From NCBI RefSeq assembly GCF_009709555.1, contig NZ_WJBG01000127.1:1-64000 (forward strand): a stretch of 64,000 bases of DNA, given 5' to 3'. How positions within the stretch are numbered: the first letter of the stretch is position 1; every line of letters begins with the position of its first letter. The DNA is from Streptomyces blattellae. GTDB taxonomy: Bacteria; Actinomycetota; Actinomycetes; Streptomycetales; Streptomycetaceae. Position numbers and translations under genes: made by a program. The notes below the pieces were generated by a model. It saw only the letters and a list, made by a program, of their open reading frames with translations, was not told the DNA's origin and made no database searches. Of this stretch, positions 26,394 through 35,877 are shown piece after piece.

Positions 26394-27932
26394 TCAACCA
26401 CCGTCCCGCGGGCTGAGGGCGCTGCCCGCGTCCTGCCGGTACGGCGTGTCCTGCCACTGCCCGAAGTCGAGCGTCCGGCTCTGGTCGCCGGCGATGAAGC
26501 TCCACGGCCCGCGGTAGACGTTGTCGCGCCAGCGGTTGTGCTGCTTGTGGGTGATCGCCTCAGCCACCCGCCGGCCCTTGTACGGCGACCAGTCCGGATA
26601 GGTGCCGTAGTTGGACAGCACCGCCATGCGGCCGCACGCCGCCGTGCACTTGACGACGGACGTGTCCAGCTCGAAGCGGTTGCCGTGGATGTCCACCCGC
26701 TTGGTCTTCCACCGGCAGTCGGCGTAGAGCGGTGCGGAGGTGATCGCCGGCCGCGCGCAGCGGTCGGTGTCCTTCACCAGCAAGGTGCAGTAACCCGTCG
26801 AGGTGTTGGCGGGGCTGTTGCAGAACCGGTCGGCGTTCTCCCACAGGGTGATCCCGGACCAGTTGTCCTCCAGCACGTTCCGGTAGATCTCGATCTTGTC
26901 CGTGCGGGCCGGGATCCGGGGTTCGCCGCCGGACTCGGACACGTAGATCGTCGCGTACGGGAAGCTGTCGCCGCGGTCGGCGTTCTGGCGGCCCTCGACC
27001 CAGTTGTTCCGCCGGATCGTGTTGTTGCGGATGACCGCGTTGTAGCTGGTCTCGTACATCAGCGCGGCACCGTCGTTGGCTTCGAGCACGTTGTTCTCGA
27101 TGCGGAAGTCGTTGTTGTTGTTGTCCGCCCAGAGCCCGGCTCCGCGGTTGTCGTGCACCCAGTTGCCGCGTACGTCGGCGCCGTTGACGGCCCAGAACTT
27201 GATGCCTCCGGTGCAGCCGCAGCCCGGCCGCCGGCGCTCCCAGTCGTCGGTGTTGTTGCCCACGATCTCGTTGCCCTCCACCACCAGGCCGCGGATGGAG
27301 TCGCCGGTCTTGTACGCGTTCATTCCGTACTGCCCGTTGTCGCGCAGGCAGTTGGCGCGGACCTCTTGGCGGGCACCGGCCATCAGTCCGGCGCCGGAGT
27401 TGTACTGGATCTTCGCGTGCTCGATCACCCACCCGTCGGCCATGTCATGGTTGACCACACCCTCGTCGTGCGGCGCGACGAACCCCTGCACGGTCAGGTA
27501 GCGGATGGTGACGTCGGGGGCGGTACCGCTGAAGGCGTAATTGTTGGTCTTCCGGCCGTCGAGCACCGCGCCCGGCCCGCCGAGGTAGCGGTTCCCCTTC
27601 TTGGGCATGACCTGGGCGTAGCGCTCCGGTTTGAGCCTGTGTGTGCCCGGTCGAAGCCAGAACGTGGTGTTCGGGGGGTTGCTCTCGGTCTTCTCGGCCA
27701 GGTCACCGACCACCTCGGGGTCCACCGTGACCGCGCCCGCGGGCGCCTTGGCCGGTCCGGCCGCGGGCTTGGCGCACACCCGGGCCACGGACGTCGAGGG
27801 CGCACCGGACATGGACGGCGCACCGGTCGGCTCCCTCCGGGACTCCGGCGTGCTCGTACAACCGGTCGCCGCCAGCAGGACCAGTGCCAGCGGTGCCGCC
27901 GGCCCCGCCCAGTTCCGCCACTTGCTCCCCAC
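26394..27932 (-). CDS. Secreted beta-helix lipoprotein (pectate-lyase or epimerase-like)
   Basis: This 512-residue protein has a lipoprotein signal (a basic start, a hydrophobic core and the lipobox LLAATGC, with acylation at the Cys) and a long right-handed parallel beta-helix. The repeats show as NNTIRRNN, NGADVRGNWVHDN, IENNVLEANDGAALMYE and VDIHGNRF. Such folds occur in polysaccharide lyases and mannuronan C5-epimerases, for example AlgG. Exact activity cannot be read. The GTG at 27932 has GGAGGAGA directly upstream, and the signal peptide begins at once. It is likely anchored to the outer face, modifying or trimming the exported polymer. Confidence 0.8.
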   Translation of the reverse strand: MGSKWRNWAGPAAPLALVLLAATGCTSTPESRREPTGAPSMSGAPSTSVARVCAKPAAGPAKAPAGAVTVDPEVVGDLAEKTESNPPNTTFWLRPGTHRLKPERYAQVMPKKGNRYLGGPGAVLDGRKTNNYAFSGTAPDVTIRYLTVQGFVAPHDEGVVNHDMADGWVIEHAKIQYNSGAGLMAGARQEVRANCLRDNGQYGMNAYKTGDSIRGLVVEGNEIVGNNTDDWERRRPGCGCTGGIKFWAVNGADVRGNWVHDNRGAGLWADNNNNDFRIENNVLEANDGAALMYETSYNAVIRNNTIRRNNWVEGRQNADRGDSFPYATIYVSESGGEPRIPARTDKIEIYRNVLEDNWSGITLWENADRFCNSPANTSTGYCTLLVKDTDRCARPAITSAPLYADCRWKTKRVDIHGNRFELDTSVVKCTAACGRMAVLSNYGTYPDWSPYKGRRVAEAITHKQHNRWRDNVYRGPWSFIAGDQSRTLDFGQWQDTPYRQDAGSALSPRDGG

Positions 27933-28084
27933 GCGCTCTCCTCCAAGCGGGTCCGTCGAAGTCCGGTGCGTATCGGCGCGTCTCAAAGGGGCGCGGGGCC
28001 GTGTCGATGTGCGGCTACCGCCGCGTGGGTGCGACCAGCCACGACGGACCCGCATCCGACGCACCGGACTGCCGGCGGAGCGCT
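27933..28084. other. Upstream region of the beta-helix lipoprotein gene
   Basis: This gap separates the lipoprotein gene from MITE-like element 2. No promoter hexamers are clear. Any transcription of the left half of the cluster would have to pass the element or start within it. Confidence 0.35.
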
Positions 28085-28219
28085 CAGGGAGCCGCTGACG
28101 GATCTCCGCGGCGGCCCGACGCCCGGCACACTCCTCCACTGCGGGGGCTTTCGGCCGGCATACCGAGGGCACGGCCCGGACGCCGCTCCTTCCGCCACTG
28201 AGATCCATCAGAAGCCCCC
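28085..28219. repeat. MITE-like element 2, about 135 bp, divergent copy in opposite orientation
   Basis: This element is related to 17222-17416: the stretch GATCTCCGCGGC, GACGCCCGGCAC, TTCGGCCGGCA and GGACGCCGCTC recurs in the same order, in opposite orientation to element 1. Its ends are imperfect inverted repeats (19 of 27 positions match). It lies directly after the stop codon (28219-28221) of the lyase gene. It appears older and more decayed than element 1. Confidence 0.65.
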
Positions 28220-30180
28220 TAGCCGCGGAACCCGAGCACGGTGGTGAAGCCCTCCGCGCCGTCGGTGAAGCCGGTGCCGAGCAGCGTGGTGGCGGGTTCC
28301 TTGCGCCCGAATCCCGCGGAGTACCAGCCCAGTGGCGGGGCGGTCTCGCCGCGGTGCGCCCGCCAGGACAGCTGCCCGGGCAGGTCGAGCACCGCGGAGC
28401 GTCCCTCGCCGTTCCGGGTCCAGGTGAGCACGGCCCGGTTACCCACCAGGTCCGCGGTGATCGCCGGGCCGAGGTGGAACGCCAGCCGCACGGCCCGGCG
28501 CGGGCCGCGCACCTCGTCGACCACCCTCAACTCCTGGCTCGCGGCCGTCAGTTCCACCCGGCGGCGGTGCACGGAGCGCTGGTAACCGTCGTGCTCGGCA
28601 CACCAGCGGGCCGCCCCCTCACCGGATCCGTCCGCTGTGTCCGCGACCAGAACGCGGCTCTTGGCATGCCGGGTCCACAGGAACGGGCCGCCGGAGACGG
28701 ACTGGTCACCGCCGTCCAGCTGCAGGGTGTTGTGGCCGAGGGTCGAGCGGAAGTACCGCCGCCACTCGGGCTGCCCGTGGTAGCAGTACGTCCCCGGGTC
28801 GGCGAGCACGTCGACCCCGTCGTGCCGGACCTCCACGGACAGCGCGTCCGCGTGGGCATGGGCGGCGATGGACAGGAAGCCGTGCGGACCACCGTCGCAG
28901 CGGCACCAGATCTCCCCCGGGCCGCGCAGGATGGTCATCCCCGCGTCGGCGAAGTGGGCCGGCCGGCTCGTCGGGCGGGTTTCGTTCGTCGGGTACGGCC
29001 GGATGAGCGCGGCCAGCAGCGGGGTGCGCACATCGGTGCCGGTCACCGCCGGCCACCAGGCGAGCCGGCCGAACACGGCGTCCCCGGTGGCCAGCAGCGA
29101 GGCCCAGCGGTCGGTGCCCCGGCCGTCCACGACCAGGCCGTGGCCGTCGTCCGCGTCCCCCTGGCGCGGCGGCCGCAGCCGGCTGTCCACGACGGCCGCG
29201 AGCGCGTCGGTCATCCGCAGCAGCACCAGCCGGACGGAGGCGGGGACCGGCCTGCCCGCGGCGTCCGCCTCGGCCACCGCGACCAGACCCAGCTCCAGCA
29301 CCAGTCCGTGGTATTCGGTGGCCAGTTCGCGGTTGAGGCCGGAGCCGAAGGTATTGCCGCGCAGGTGCCGCTCCAGCGACCGCAGCGCGTCGGCCCGCCA
29401 GCGCGCCGACGAGGGGAACCAGCCGAACGCGCAGGCCGCTGCGAACTGCCCCGCGGCCTCGGCGATGACGTGGTTGTTCGCCGAGGACCCCCGGCTGGGG
29501 AAGGCGGCCAGCCAGCGCTGGTGGTGCCATATCTGGTTCAGCGCCACCGGGTTGCCCTCGAACAGTTCGGCGGCGCCCGGCCAGCCGTCGAGCAGCCGGC
29601 GGATCCACACCCAGGACAGCAGCCGGATCCCCAGCTCGATGCCGCTGATCCAGTGCACGCCGCGCAGCGGTGGGTTGGCCGCCCACCACGACCGCAGGTG
29701 CTCGGCCACTCGCTCGGCGTACCGCTCGTTGCCGGTGACGGCGTAGGCGGCGGCGAGCACGGTGAGGTACTGATGCCGGGACAGCTCCCAGATCTGCTTG
29801 ATGTCCCCGACCGCGTCCTCGTTCCGGTACGGCACGTCGAAGGCGTAGCCCCACGGCGCCCGGCGCCCGGTCTTCGGGTCGCACCACCAGTCCGGGTCGG
29901 CCAGGTCGTCGCGGACCACCCCGAAGTACTCGACGTGCCCGAACATCAGCCGGTCCGCCTCGGCGACGAGGCGTTTCGCGGCGTCCGGCGGCACTGCGGC
30001 GATCGTCCCGGCGGGCAGTACCGCGGTGAACCGGGCGCCGGTCACGCCGGGGCAGTCGGGCCGCGCCGACCGCCACCGCCGTCTGCGCACCGCGTCGCCC
30101 ACCCGGCCGCCGACCTCCCGCGGTCCCATCCGGGACAGCCGCCGCAGGTACCAGCCCGGACTCACCGAGCTCACCGTCAT
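28219..30180 (-). CDS. Heparinase II/III-family polysaccharide lyase
   Basis: This 653-residue protein matches heparinase II/III-like proteins: an N-terminal alpha-toroid (GHVEYFGVVRDD, NPPLRGVHWISGIELGIRLL, FPSRGSSANNHVIAEAAGQF, with the likely catalytic Asn-His) and a C-terminal beta-sandwich with IAAHAHADALSVEVRHDG and LGHNTLQLDG. No signal peptide is evident, so it may act inside the cell or be exported otherwise. In bacterial exopolysaccharide clusters, members of this family are frequent and probably cleave or edit a uronic-acid polymer. The ATG at 30180 overlaps the oxidoreductase gene by 4 bases. Confidence 0.87.
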   Translation of the reverse strand: MTVSSVSPGWYLRRLSRMGPREVGGRVGDAVRRRRWRSARPDCPGVTGARFTAVLPAGTIAAVPPDAAKRLVAEADRLMFGHVEYFGVVRDDLADPDWWCDPKTGRRAPWGYAFDVPYRNEDAVGDIKQIWELSRHQYLTVLAAAYAVTGNERYAERVAEHLRSWWAANPPLRGVHWISGIELGIRLLSWVWIRRLLDGWPGAAELFEGNPVALNQIWHHQRWLAAFPSRGSSANNHVIAEAAGQFAAACAFGWFPSSARWRADALRSLERHLRGNTFGSGLNRELATEYHGLVLELGLVAVAEADAAGRPVPASVRLVLLRMTDALAAVVDSRLRPPRQGDADDGHGLVVDGRGTDRWASLLATGDAVFGRLAWWPAVTGTDVRTPLLAALIRPYPTNETRPTSRPAHFADAGMTILRGPGEIWCRCDGGPHGFLSIAAHAHADALSVEVRHDGVDVLADPGTYCYHGQPEWRRYFRSTLGHNTLQLDGGDQSVSGGPFLWTRHAKSRVLVADTADGSGEGAARWCAEHDGYQRSVHRRRVELTAASQELRVVDEVRGPRRAVRLAFHLGPAITADLVGNRAVLTWTRNGEGRSAVLDLPGQLSWRAHRGETAPPLGWYSAGFGRKEPATTLLGTGFTDGAEGFTTVLGFRG

Positions 30181-32378
30181 CGCGCACCCGCCAACGTCAC
30201 CGGCGCACCGCCCGCCAGGCCTGCCTGCACGGCGAGGGTGGCCGACGTGGTGGCGACCAGCGACTGAAGCGGTACCGGCATCGGCCCGCCGGTCCGCACG
30301 GCCTTGATGAACGCGGCCAGTTCGGCGTTCTGGCCCTTGTCCCGGGCCTTGGGCAACCGCGAACTGACCCACCGCTTACGGCCGGCCCCTCCGTCTGCGA
30401 ACAGCGAGGCACGGACGAAGTCGTCGAGCCGCAGCGCACGACCGTCCGCGACCAGGTCCAGCGTCTCCTTGGGGAAGCCGGCCGGGCCACTGGTGACGTA
30501 GCTGATGGTGGCGGTGGACCCGTCCGGGTAGCGCAGCACGACCTGAAGGTCCTCGTTGCCGGGCGTGGCGACCGCGTACACCGAGACCGGGTCGGCCTCG
30601 ATCAGCCAGCTCGCCGTGTCGATGAAGTGCCCGCCCTCGCCAACGAACCGCGAGCCCTCGGTGCCCTGTCGGAGGTACCAGCTGCCGTGCTGCAGCCGGC
30701 CCGCGTTGACCAGATAGCGGAGGTTCGCCGGACCGCTCCGGGCGCCGAACCGCTGCCGGGCCTCTCGCAGCAGCGGCGCGAACCGGCGATTGAAGCCCAC
30801 CTGCAGCCGGTCGTTGCCGGACTCCTCCACCGCCGCGAGGACCCCGGCCAGTTCATCCTCGGTGAGCGCCAGGGGCTTCTCCACGAACACGGTCTTGCCG
30901 GCCAGCAGTGCTTTCCGGGTCAGTTCGGCGTGCGAGCTGTGCCGGGTGACGACGAACACCGCGTCGATGGACTTGTCACCGAGTACGGCGTCGAGATCGG
31001 TGGTCGCCTCGGCGAAGCCGAACTTCCGCTGCGCGTTGGCCGCGGACAGGGCCGTCGTGGTGACGACGGTCGACAACCGCACGCCCTCGCGCTGTGCGAG
31101 ATGCGGCAGCAGCATCGACGTCGCGTAGTTGCCCGCGCCGACGAACGCGAGCCGCACCGGCGTCCGGGCTGCCCGGGCCGGACCCCGCTGCACGCTTTCG
31201 GCAGACACGGCCACCGGGGGAACGGCCACCGCCGGAGCCTCGGCTTCCACCGTTCGCCCGGGGTACCGGAACAGCACGGCCACGGCCTTGAGGTCGCCGT
31301 CCTTCAGACGCTGGTACGTCTCCACGGCGGCGTCGAAGTCGGCTGTGTGGGAGACCAGCGGCTCCACGTCGACGCTGCCGCGGGCGAGGAGGTCGAGGAA
31401 GCAGGCCAGGTTGCGGCGCTCCGTCCAGCGCACGTAGCCGATCGGGTAGTCCCGTCCGTCCAGTTCGTACTCCGGGTCGTAGCGCCCGGGGCCGTAACTG
31501 CGGGAGAACCGGACGTCGAGTTCCTTCTCGTAGTACGCGTTCCAGGGCAGGTCCAGGCGGCACTTGCCGATGTCGACGACCCGGCCGCGGTCCCGGCTCA
31601 ACTGGGCGGCCAGCTCGACGGGCTGGTTGCTGCCGCCGCCGGCGGCCAGGTACACCTGGTCCACGCCGTGACCGTCGGTGAGTCCGGCGACGGCGGATTC
31701 CACGGCCGCGGACGCGGGATCACCGCAGGCCGCGGCGCCCAGGCGCGCGGCCAGCTCGCAGCGCACCGGGTCGGGGTCGGCGCCGACGACGCGCACGCCC
31801 GAGGCCGCCAGCAGCTGCACGACCAGCTGCCCGATCAGCCCGAGGCCGATGACCAGCGCCACATCGCCGAGTTGCGGCTCGCCGCGGCGGACGCCCTGCA
31901 GCGCGATCGACCCGACCGTGCCGAAGGCCGCGTGCCGCGGCGCGAGGCCGTCCGGCACCGGCGTGTAGAGGTTCTTCGGCACCCAGTTCAGCTCGGCGTG
32001 CAGTGCGTGCTCGTTGCCGGCGCAGGCCACGAGGTCGCCGACCTTCACATCGTCGATCCCGGCGCCGACCTGCTCGACCACCCCGCACAGCGAGTAGCCC
32101 AGCGGCGTGTAGGAGTCCAGCTTGCCCATCACCTTGCGGTAGGTGGCGGGCACCCCGTTGGTGGCCACGCTCTGCATGACCTTGGCCACCTGGTCCGGCC
32201 GGGAGCGGGCCTTGCCCACCATCGACATACCGGCCTCGGACACCTTCATCAGCTCGGTCCCGGTGGATATCAGCGAGTAGGCGCTGCGGACCAGCACGCC
32301 GCCCGGCTTGCACCCCGGCACCGGCACGTCGAGCACCGCCAGCTCGCCGCTCTTGTAGTTCTGCACAACCTGTTTCAC
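30177..32378 (-). CDS. Bi-domain oxidoreductase: zinc-type MDR domain fused to a Gfo/Idh/MocA domain
   Basis: The product of about 733 residues has two NAD(P)-binding halves. Residues 1-370 are a medium-chain dehydrogenase-like domain (LISTGTELMKVSEAG, LVIGLGLIGQLVVQLLA). Residues about 400-730 are a Gfo/Idh/MocA domain (RLAFVGAGNYATSMLLPHLA, FVEKPLAL). Fused proteins of this kind are frequent in exopolysaccharide loci next to heparinase II/III lyases, and probably convert a sugar or a uronic-acid intermediate. The GTG at 32378 is preferred: GGGGAG precedes it by 5 bases and the family start VKQVVQNYKSGELAV follows. Confidence 0.85.
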   Translation of the reverse strand: MKQVVQNYKSGELAVLDVPVPGCKPGGVLVRSAYSLISTGTELMKVSEAGMSMVGKARSRPDQVAKVMQSVATNGVPATYRKVMGKLDSYTPLGYSLCGVVEQVGAGIDDVKVGDLVACAGNEHALHAELNWVPKNLYTPVPDGLAPRHAAFGTVGSIALQGVRRGEPQLGDVALVIGLGLIGQLVVQLLAASGVRVVGADPDPVRCELAARLGAAACGDPASAAVESAVAGLTDGHGVDQVYLAAGGGSNQPVELAAQLSRDRGRVVDIGKCRLDLPWNAYYEKELDVRFSRSYGPGRYDPEYELDGRDYPIGYVRWTERRNLACFLDLLARGSVDVEPLVSHTADFDAAVETYQRLKDGDLKAVAVLFRYPGRTVEAEAPAVAVPPVAVSAESVQRGPARAARTPVRLAFVGAGNYATSMLLPHLAQREGVRLSTVVTTTALSAANAQRKFGFAEATTDLDAVLGDKSIDAVFVVTRHSSHAELTRKALLAGKTVFVEKPLALTEDELAGVLAAVEESGNDRLQVGFNRRFAPLLREARQRFGARSGPANLRYLVNAGRLQHGSWYLRQGTEGSRFVGEGGHFIDTASWLIEADPVSVYAVATPGNEDLQVVLRYPDGSTATISYVTSGPAGFPKETLDLVADGRALRLDDFVRASLFADGGAGRKRWVSSRLPKARDKGQNAELAAFIKAVRTGGPMPVPLQSLVATTSATLAVQAGLAGGAPVTLAGAR

Positions 32379-32403
32379 CCGAGCTCCCCTTGTTTCCACG
32401 TCG

Positions 32404-34320
32404 TCAAGCCGCCCGGCTCTGGCCGGCGCCAGAGGTCGCGCCGCGATACCAGTACTCGACCGTCAGCACATGCCACAGATGCTTGGAGAAGTCCCGCTGC
32501 CCGGCGGCGTCCTCGGCGACCATCCGCGCCAGCGCGTCGCGGCGCAGGATCCCGGAACCGACGAGCACGCCGTCGTTCACCACCTCGCGCACCAGCGGTG
32601 CCAGATCCCGGCTCATCCAGGCACGCAGCGGGGCGCTGAACAGGCCCTTGGGCCGGTACACGATCTCCCGGGGCAGGACCGAGCCGGCCGCCTCCTTGAG
32701 GACGGCCTTGCCCTGCCGTCCGGCGATCTTGCGGTCGCCGGGCACCGCGAACGCCGCCTTGACCACCTCGACGTCCACGTACGGCACCCGTACCTCGGTC
32801 GACGCGGCCATGCTGGAGCGGTCCGTGTAGGCGAGGTTCAGGCCCGGCAGGAACATCCGGGCGTCGGTCAGGCACATGCGGTTGACGAAGTCGTCGAGGT
32901 CGTTGTCCTGGTAGACGTCCGTGTGCTCGGTCAGCACGTCCCCGACCGCCTGGGCCAGGTCCGGATCGACCAGGGCGAGCAGCTCGTCCTGGTCGTACAT
33001 GGTGTAGCTGCGCCGGAACGCGGTCTCCTCCGGCAGCTCGGCGAAGGAGAGGAACCGCTTCGCGAAGCGCACCGACCGGTACCCCCGGCGGGACGTGGCG
33101 ACCGGCAGCCGGTCCACGACCCCGGACACCCCGCGCCGCAGGGGCCGCGGGACGCGCTGGTAGCGCAGCGCGATCAGGTTGGCCAGGTGCTTGCGGTACC
33201 CGGCGAACAGCTCGTCGGCGCCCATCCCCGAGAGCATCACCTTGACCCCGGCCTCCCGGGCGGCCGAGCAGATCAGGAACGTGTTGATCGCGGCGGGGTC
33301 GCCGATCGGCTCGTCCAGGTGGTACGTCATCCGCGGCAGCAGGTCGAGCACGTTCGGGGCGATCTCGATCTCGTGGAGGTCGACGCCGAACCGCTCGGCC
33401 ACCTGCCGGGCGTAGCGCAGGTCGTCCGGCATCGCCTCGAACCTGGCGTCCTCGGCGCGGAATCCGATCGTGTAGGCGGAGATCCCGGGTTGGTGACGGG
33501 CCGCGAGCGCGGTCAGGTAGCTGGAGTCGAGACCGCCGGAGAGGAAGGTCGCCACGGGTACGTCGGAGAGCAGGTGGCGGCGCGTCGACTCCTCGACGAG
33601 GGCGGCGATGTCCGGTGGCTCACTGTCGCGGGCCTCGCGGGCGACGTCCCGCAGGTTCCAGTACCGGCCGCGCTCCACCCGGCCGTCGGGCCGGCACCGC
33701 AGCCAGCTGCCCGGCGGCAGCTTCTCCGCCTCGCGGAACGCGCACCGTGAGTCCGGCACCCAGTAGTAGAGCAGCGAGGCCACCAGCGCCGCATGGTCCA
33801 CCTCCAGCGACCCGCCGGTCGCGGCGGCGAGGGCCTTCAGCTCGGAGGCGAACACCAGGCCCGCACCGCGCCGGAGCAGGAACAGCGGCTTGATGCCCAA
33901 CTGGTCGCGGGCCAGCACCAGTTCACCGGTGCGCTCGTCGAAGATCCCGAACGCGAACATGCCGCGCAGCCGGGGCAGGCAGTCCGTACCCCAGCGCCGC
34001 CAGGCCTCAAGGAGCACCTCGGTGTCGGAGGTGCCGCGGAAGCGCACCCCGGCGGCGGCCAACTCGGCACGCAGCTCGGGCGCGTTGTACAGCTCGCCGT
34101 TGTACGTCAGAGCGAGGCCGTCCGAGACCATCGGCTGGGCGCCGGTCTCGGACAGGTCGATGATGGCCAGCCTGCGGTGCCCGAGCTGCACTTCGCCGTC
34201 AGCGGCGGGGTGGCCGTACCGGCCCGCCCCGTCCGGACCGCGGTGGGCGAGGGTGTCGGTGAGCCGGTCGGTCACCGCCTTCCCGCCCGGCCATCGGTAC
34301 GTACCTGCGATGCCACACAT
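32404..34320 (-). CDS. Asparagine synthetase (glutamine-hydrolysing), AsnB-like amidotransferase
   Basis: This 638-residue protein has Cys2 at the N-terminus (MCGIAGTYRWPGG), a class II glutamine amidotransferase half (LSETGAQPMVSDGLALTYNGELYN, RGMFAFGIFDERTG) and an ATP-pyrophosphatase half with the PP-loop FLSGGLDSSYLTALA. Copies in polysaccharide clusters are thought to amidate uronic-acid carboxyls rather than make free asparagine; the AlgD-like dehydrogenase in this cluster provides such a carboxyl. It starts 3 bases from the Wzz-like gene and ends 25 bases from the oxidoreductase gene. Confidence 0.88.
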   Translation of the reverse strand: MCGIAGTYRWPGGKAVTDRLTDTLAHRGPDGAGRYGHPAADGEVQLGHRRLAIIDLSETGAQPMVSDGLALTYNGELYNAPELRAELAAAGVRFRGTSDTEVLLEAWRRWGTDCLPRLRGMFAFGIFDERTGELVLARDQLGIKPLFLLRRGAGLVFASELKALAAATGGSLEVDHAALVASLLYYWVPDSRCAFREAEKLPPGSWLRCRPDGRVERGRYWNLRDVAREARDSEPPDIAALVEESTRRHLLSDVPVATFLSGGLDSSYLTALAARHQPGISAYTIGFRAEDARFEAMPDDLRYARQVAERFGVDLHEIEIAPNVLDLLPRMTYHLDEPIGDPAAINTFLICSAAREAGVKVMLSGMGADELFAGYRKHLANLIALRYQRVPRPLRRGVSGVVDRLPVATSRRGYRSVRFAKRFLSFAELPEETAFRRSYTMYDQDELLALVDPDLAQAVGDVLTEHTDVYQDNDLDDFVNRMCLTDARMFLPGLNLAYTDRSSMAASTEVRVPYVDVEVVKAAFAVPGDRKIAGRQGKAVLKEAAGSVLPREIVYRPKGLFSAPLRAWMSRDLAPLVREVVNDGVLVGSGILRRDALARMVAEDAAGQRDFSKHLWHVLTVEYWYRGATSGAGQSRAA

Positions 34321-34323
34321 GTC

Positions 34324-35877
34324 CTACCGCGCCTCCTGGTCGTTGTCCGGGACCCGTGCGGCCCACAGCGGCTGCCGCTCCGTCCGCCGCGGTCCCTCCC
34401 CCGCTGCCTGAACGGCGTGGGAGGTACCCCCACCGTTCTGCCGGGCCGGCCGCTCGCTGTGGCCCCGCAGCGCGGTGTGCAGCCCGTCCCACAGCGTGCC
34501 GTCGGTCCGGTCACGCGGATCGGGGTCGATCAGCACCACCCCGATCACCGGGATGCGCTGGTCCGCGAGCTGCCGCGCCACGGTGTGCAGCCATGCGGCG
34601 CTGCCGTGTCCGGCACGCACGACGAGCACGGTCCGGGTGCCGAGGTACCGCAGGTCGGTCCACGCCGTGCCGGGCGCCACCGAGCCGACGCCGAGCCGGC
34701 GCTCGTGATGCGACACGGCCGCGGCACGCTCGCCGCTGACCACGGTCGGATCTCCCGGCTTCGGGCGGCGGCCGTCGAGCTGCGGGCCGGGCAGCCCGTC
34801 GACGATGACCACGGGCCCGTCCGCCGCCAGTGCCCTGGCGACGTCCAGGGCGATCACGCTCGCGCCGCGGGCACAGCCCAGTTCCAGCAGCGACACCGGT
34901 TCCGCGGAGCCGCGCACGGTGCGGGTCAGGGACGCGGTGAGCCGCCGGCGTGCGGCCCGGGTCCTTCGGCGCTGCCACAGCCTGCCGGTCCGGTGCGGCA
35001 GCTCCGCGATGACCGAGGCGCCCAGGTTCGCCGCGATGTCCCGGCGCAGCACCGGACGGTCCGCCACCACCGCGCCGACCGCGGCCAGCGCGAGTCCGAG
35101 GACGAGCCCGAGGACGAGCCCGATCCCGGCGTCGGTGGCAGCGGCCCTGGGCAGCGAGTGCCGCACCGCGCGCGGGGCGTCCACGATCTGCGTGCCGGCG
35201 ATGACCCTGGGCGTGCCGGTGCGCGCCTCCGCGGCGCGCTGGTCGAAGTCGGCGATCCGCGAGTTGAGTTCGGCCCGGCGGGCGAAGAGCGACTCGATGC
35301 CCGCCGCCGCTTCCGGGTCGCTCTCCGGCGACCGGTCCCCGATCTCCTTGTTGACCTCGGCGAGTTCGGCCCGCATGCGGTCACGCTGGTCGAGCAGGGC
35401 GTCCGACTCCGCCTTCGCGGCTTCCCGCATCCGCCGCACATGGTCCGCGACGAACGCGTCGGCCAGCGCCTTGGCCCGGGCCACCGCGTCCGCGTCGCTG
35501 TCACCCGTCACATCGATCTGCAGCAGGTTGTTGGTCAGGCCGGTCCCCCGGTAGTCCCGCATGAAGTCTTCAGGCTTTTCCGGGGACTTGAGGGACCGCA
35601 GGGCCAGCTCCGCGATCCGCGTGGTCCCCAGCAACTCGACGTCGGTGCGGATCAGCGTTCCGGTGTCGTTCGGCTGGTCCTCCTGATGCGCGACCAGCAC
35701 CTTGGTCACCGCGCTCGGCGGCGGCGGCAGCAGGACCGCCACCGCCGCGCCGGCCAGCAGCCCCAGCAGCGCCATGGCGGACCAGAGGCGGCGGCGCCTG
35801 CGCACCGCCACCACCAGCGCCTGCAGGTCGACCAGCGGAGCGGCGGCCGACGACTGGGACGTCGTACTCGTCGTCAC
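34324..35877 (-). CDS. Wzz-like polysaccharide chain-length protein with a degenerate kinase-like C-terminal domain
   Basis: This 517-residue membrane protein has two transmembrane helices (ALLGLLAGAAVAVLLPP near residue 45, and GIGLVLGLVLGLALAAVGAVV near 255) flanking a large extracytoplasmic coiled-coil domain (about 65-245). The cytosolic tail resembles a BY-kinase (LLELGCARGASVIALDVARA, GPVVIVDGLPGPQL), but the GK[ST] of the Walker A motif is missing. The final 60 residues include a sequence derived from a common Streptomyces repeat (QNGGGTSHAVQAAGEGP). It overlaps the upstream Wzz gene by 4 bases (GTGA). It is likely to set polymer length with its partner. Confidence 0.78.
   Translation of the reverse strand: MTTSTTSQSSAAAPLVDLQALVVAVRRRRRLWSAMALLGLLAGAAVAVLLPPPPSAVTKVLVAHQEDQPNDTGTLIRTDVELLGTTRIAELALRSLKSPEKPEDFMRDYRGTGLTNNLLQIDVTGDSDADAVARAKALADAFVADHVRRMREAAKAESDALLDQRDRMRAELAEVNKEIGDRSPESDPEAAAGIESLFARRAELNSRIADFDQRAAEARTGTPRVIAGTQIVDAPRAVRHSLPRAAATDAGIGLVLGLVLGLALAAVGAVVADRPVLRRDIAANLGASVIAELPHRTGRLWQRRRTRAARRRLTASLTRTVRGSAEPVSLLELGCARGASVIALDVARALAADGPVVIVDGLPGPQLDGRRPKPGDPTVVSGERAAAVSHHERRLGVGSVAPGTAWTDLRYLGTRTVLVVRAGHGSAAWLHTVARQLADQRIPVIGVVLIDPDPRDRTDGTLWDGLHTALRGHSERPARQNGGGTSHAVQAAGEGPRRTERQPLWAARVPDNDQEAR

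Noticed and set aside
25242..28247. Open frame of 1001 codons on the plus strand, with a repeat-derived segment
   Set aside because: It runs antisense to the polymerase and beta-helix genes, which have clear family motifs; the plus frame has none.
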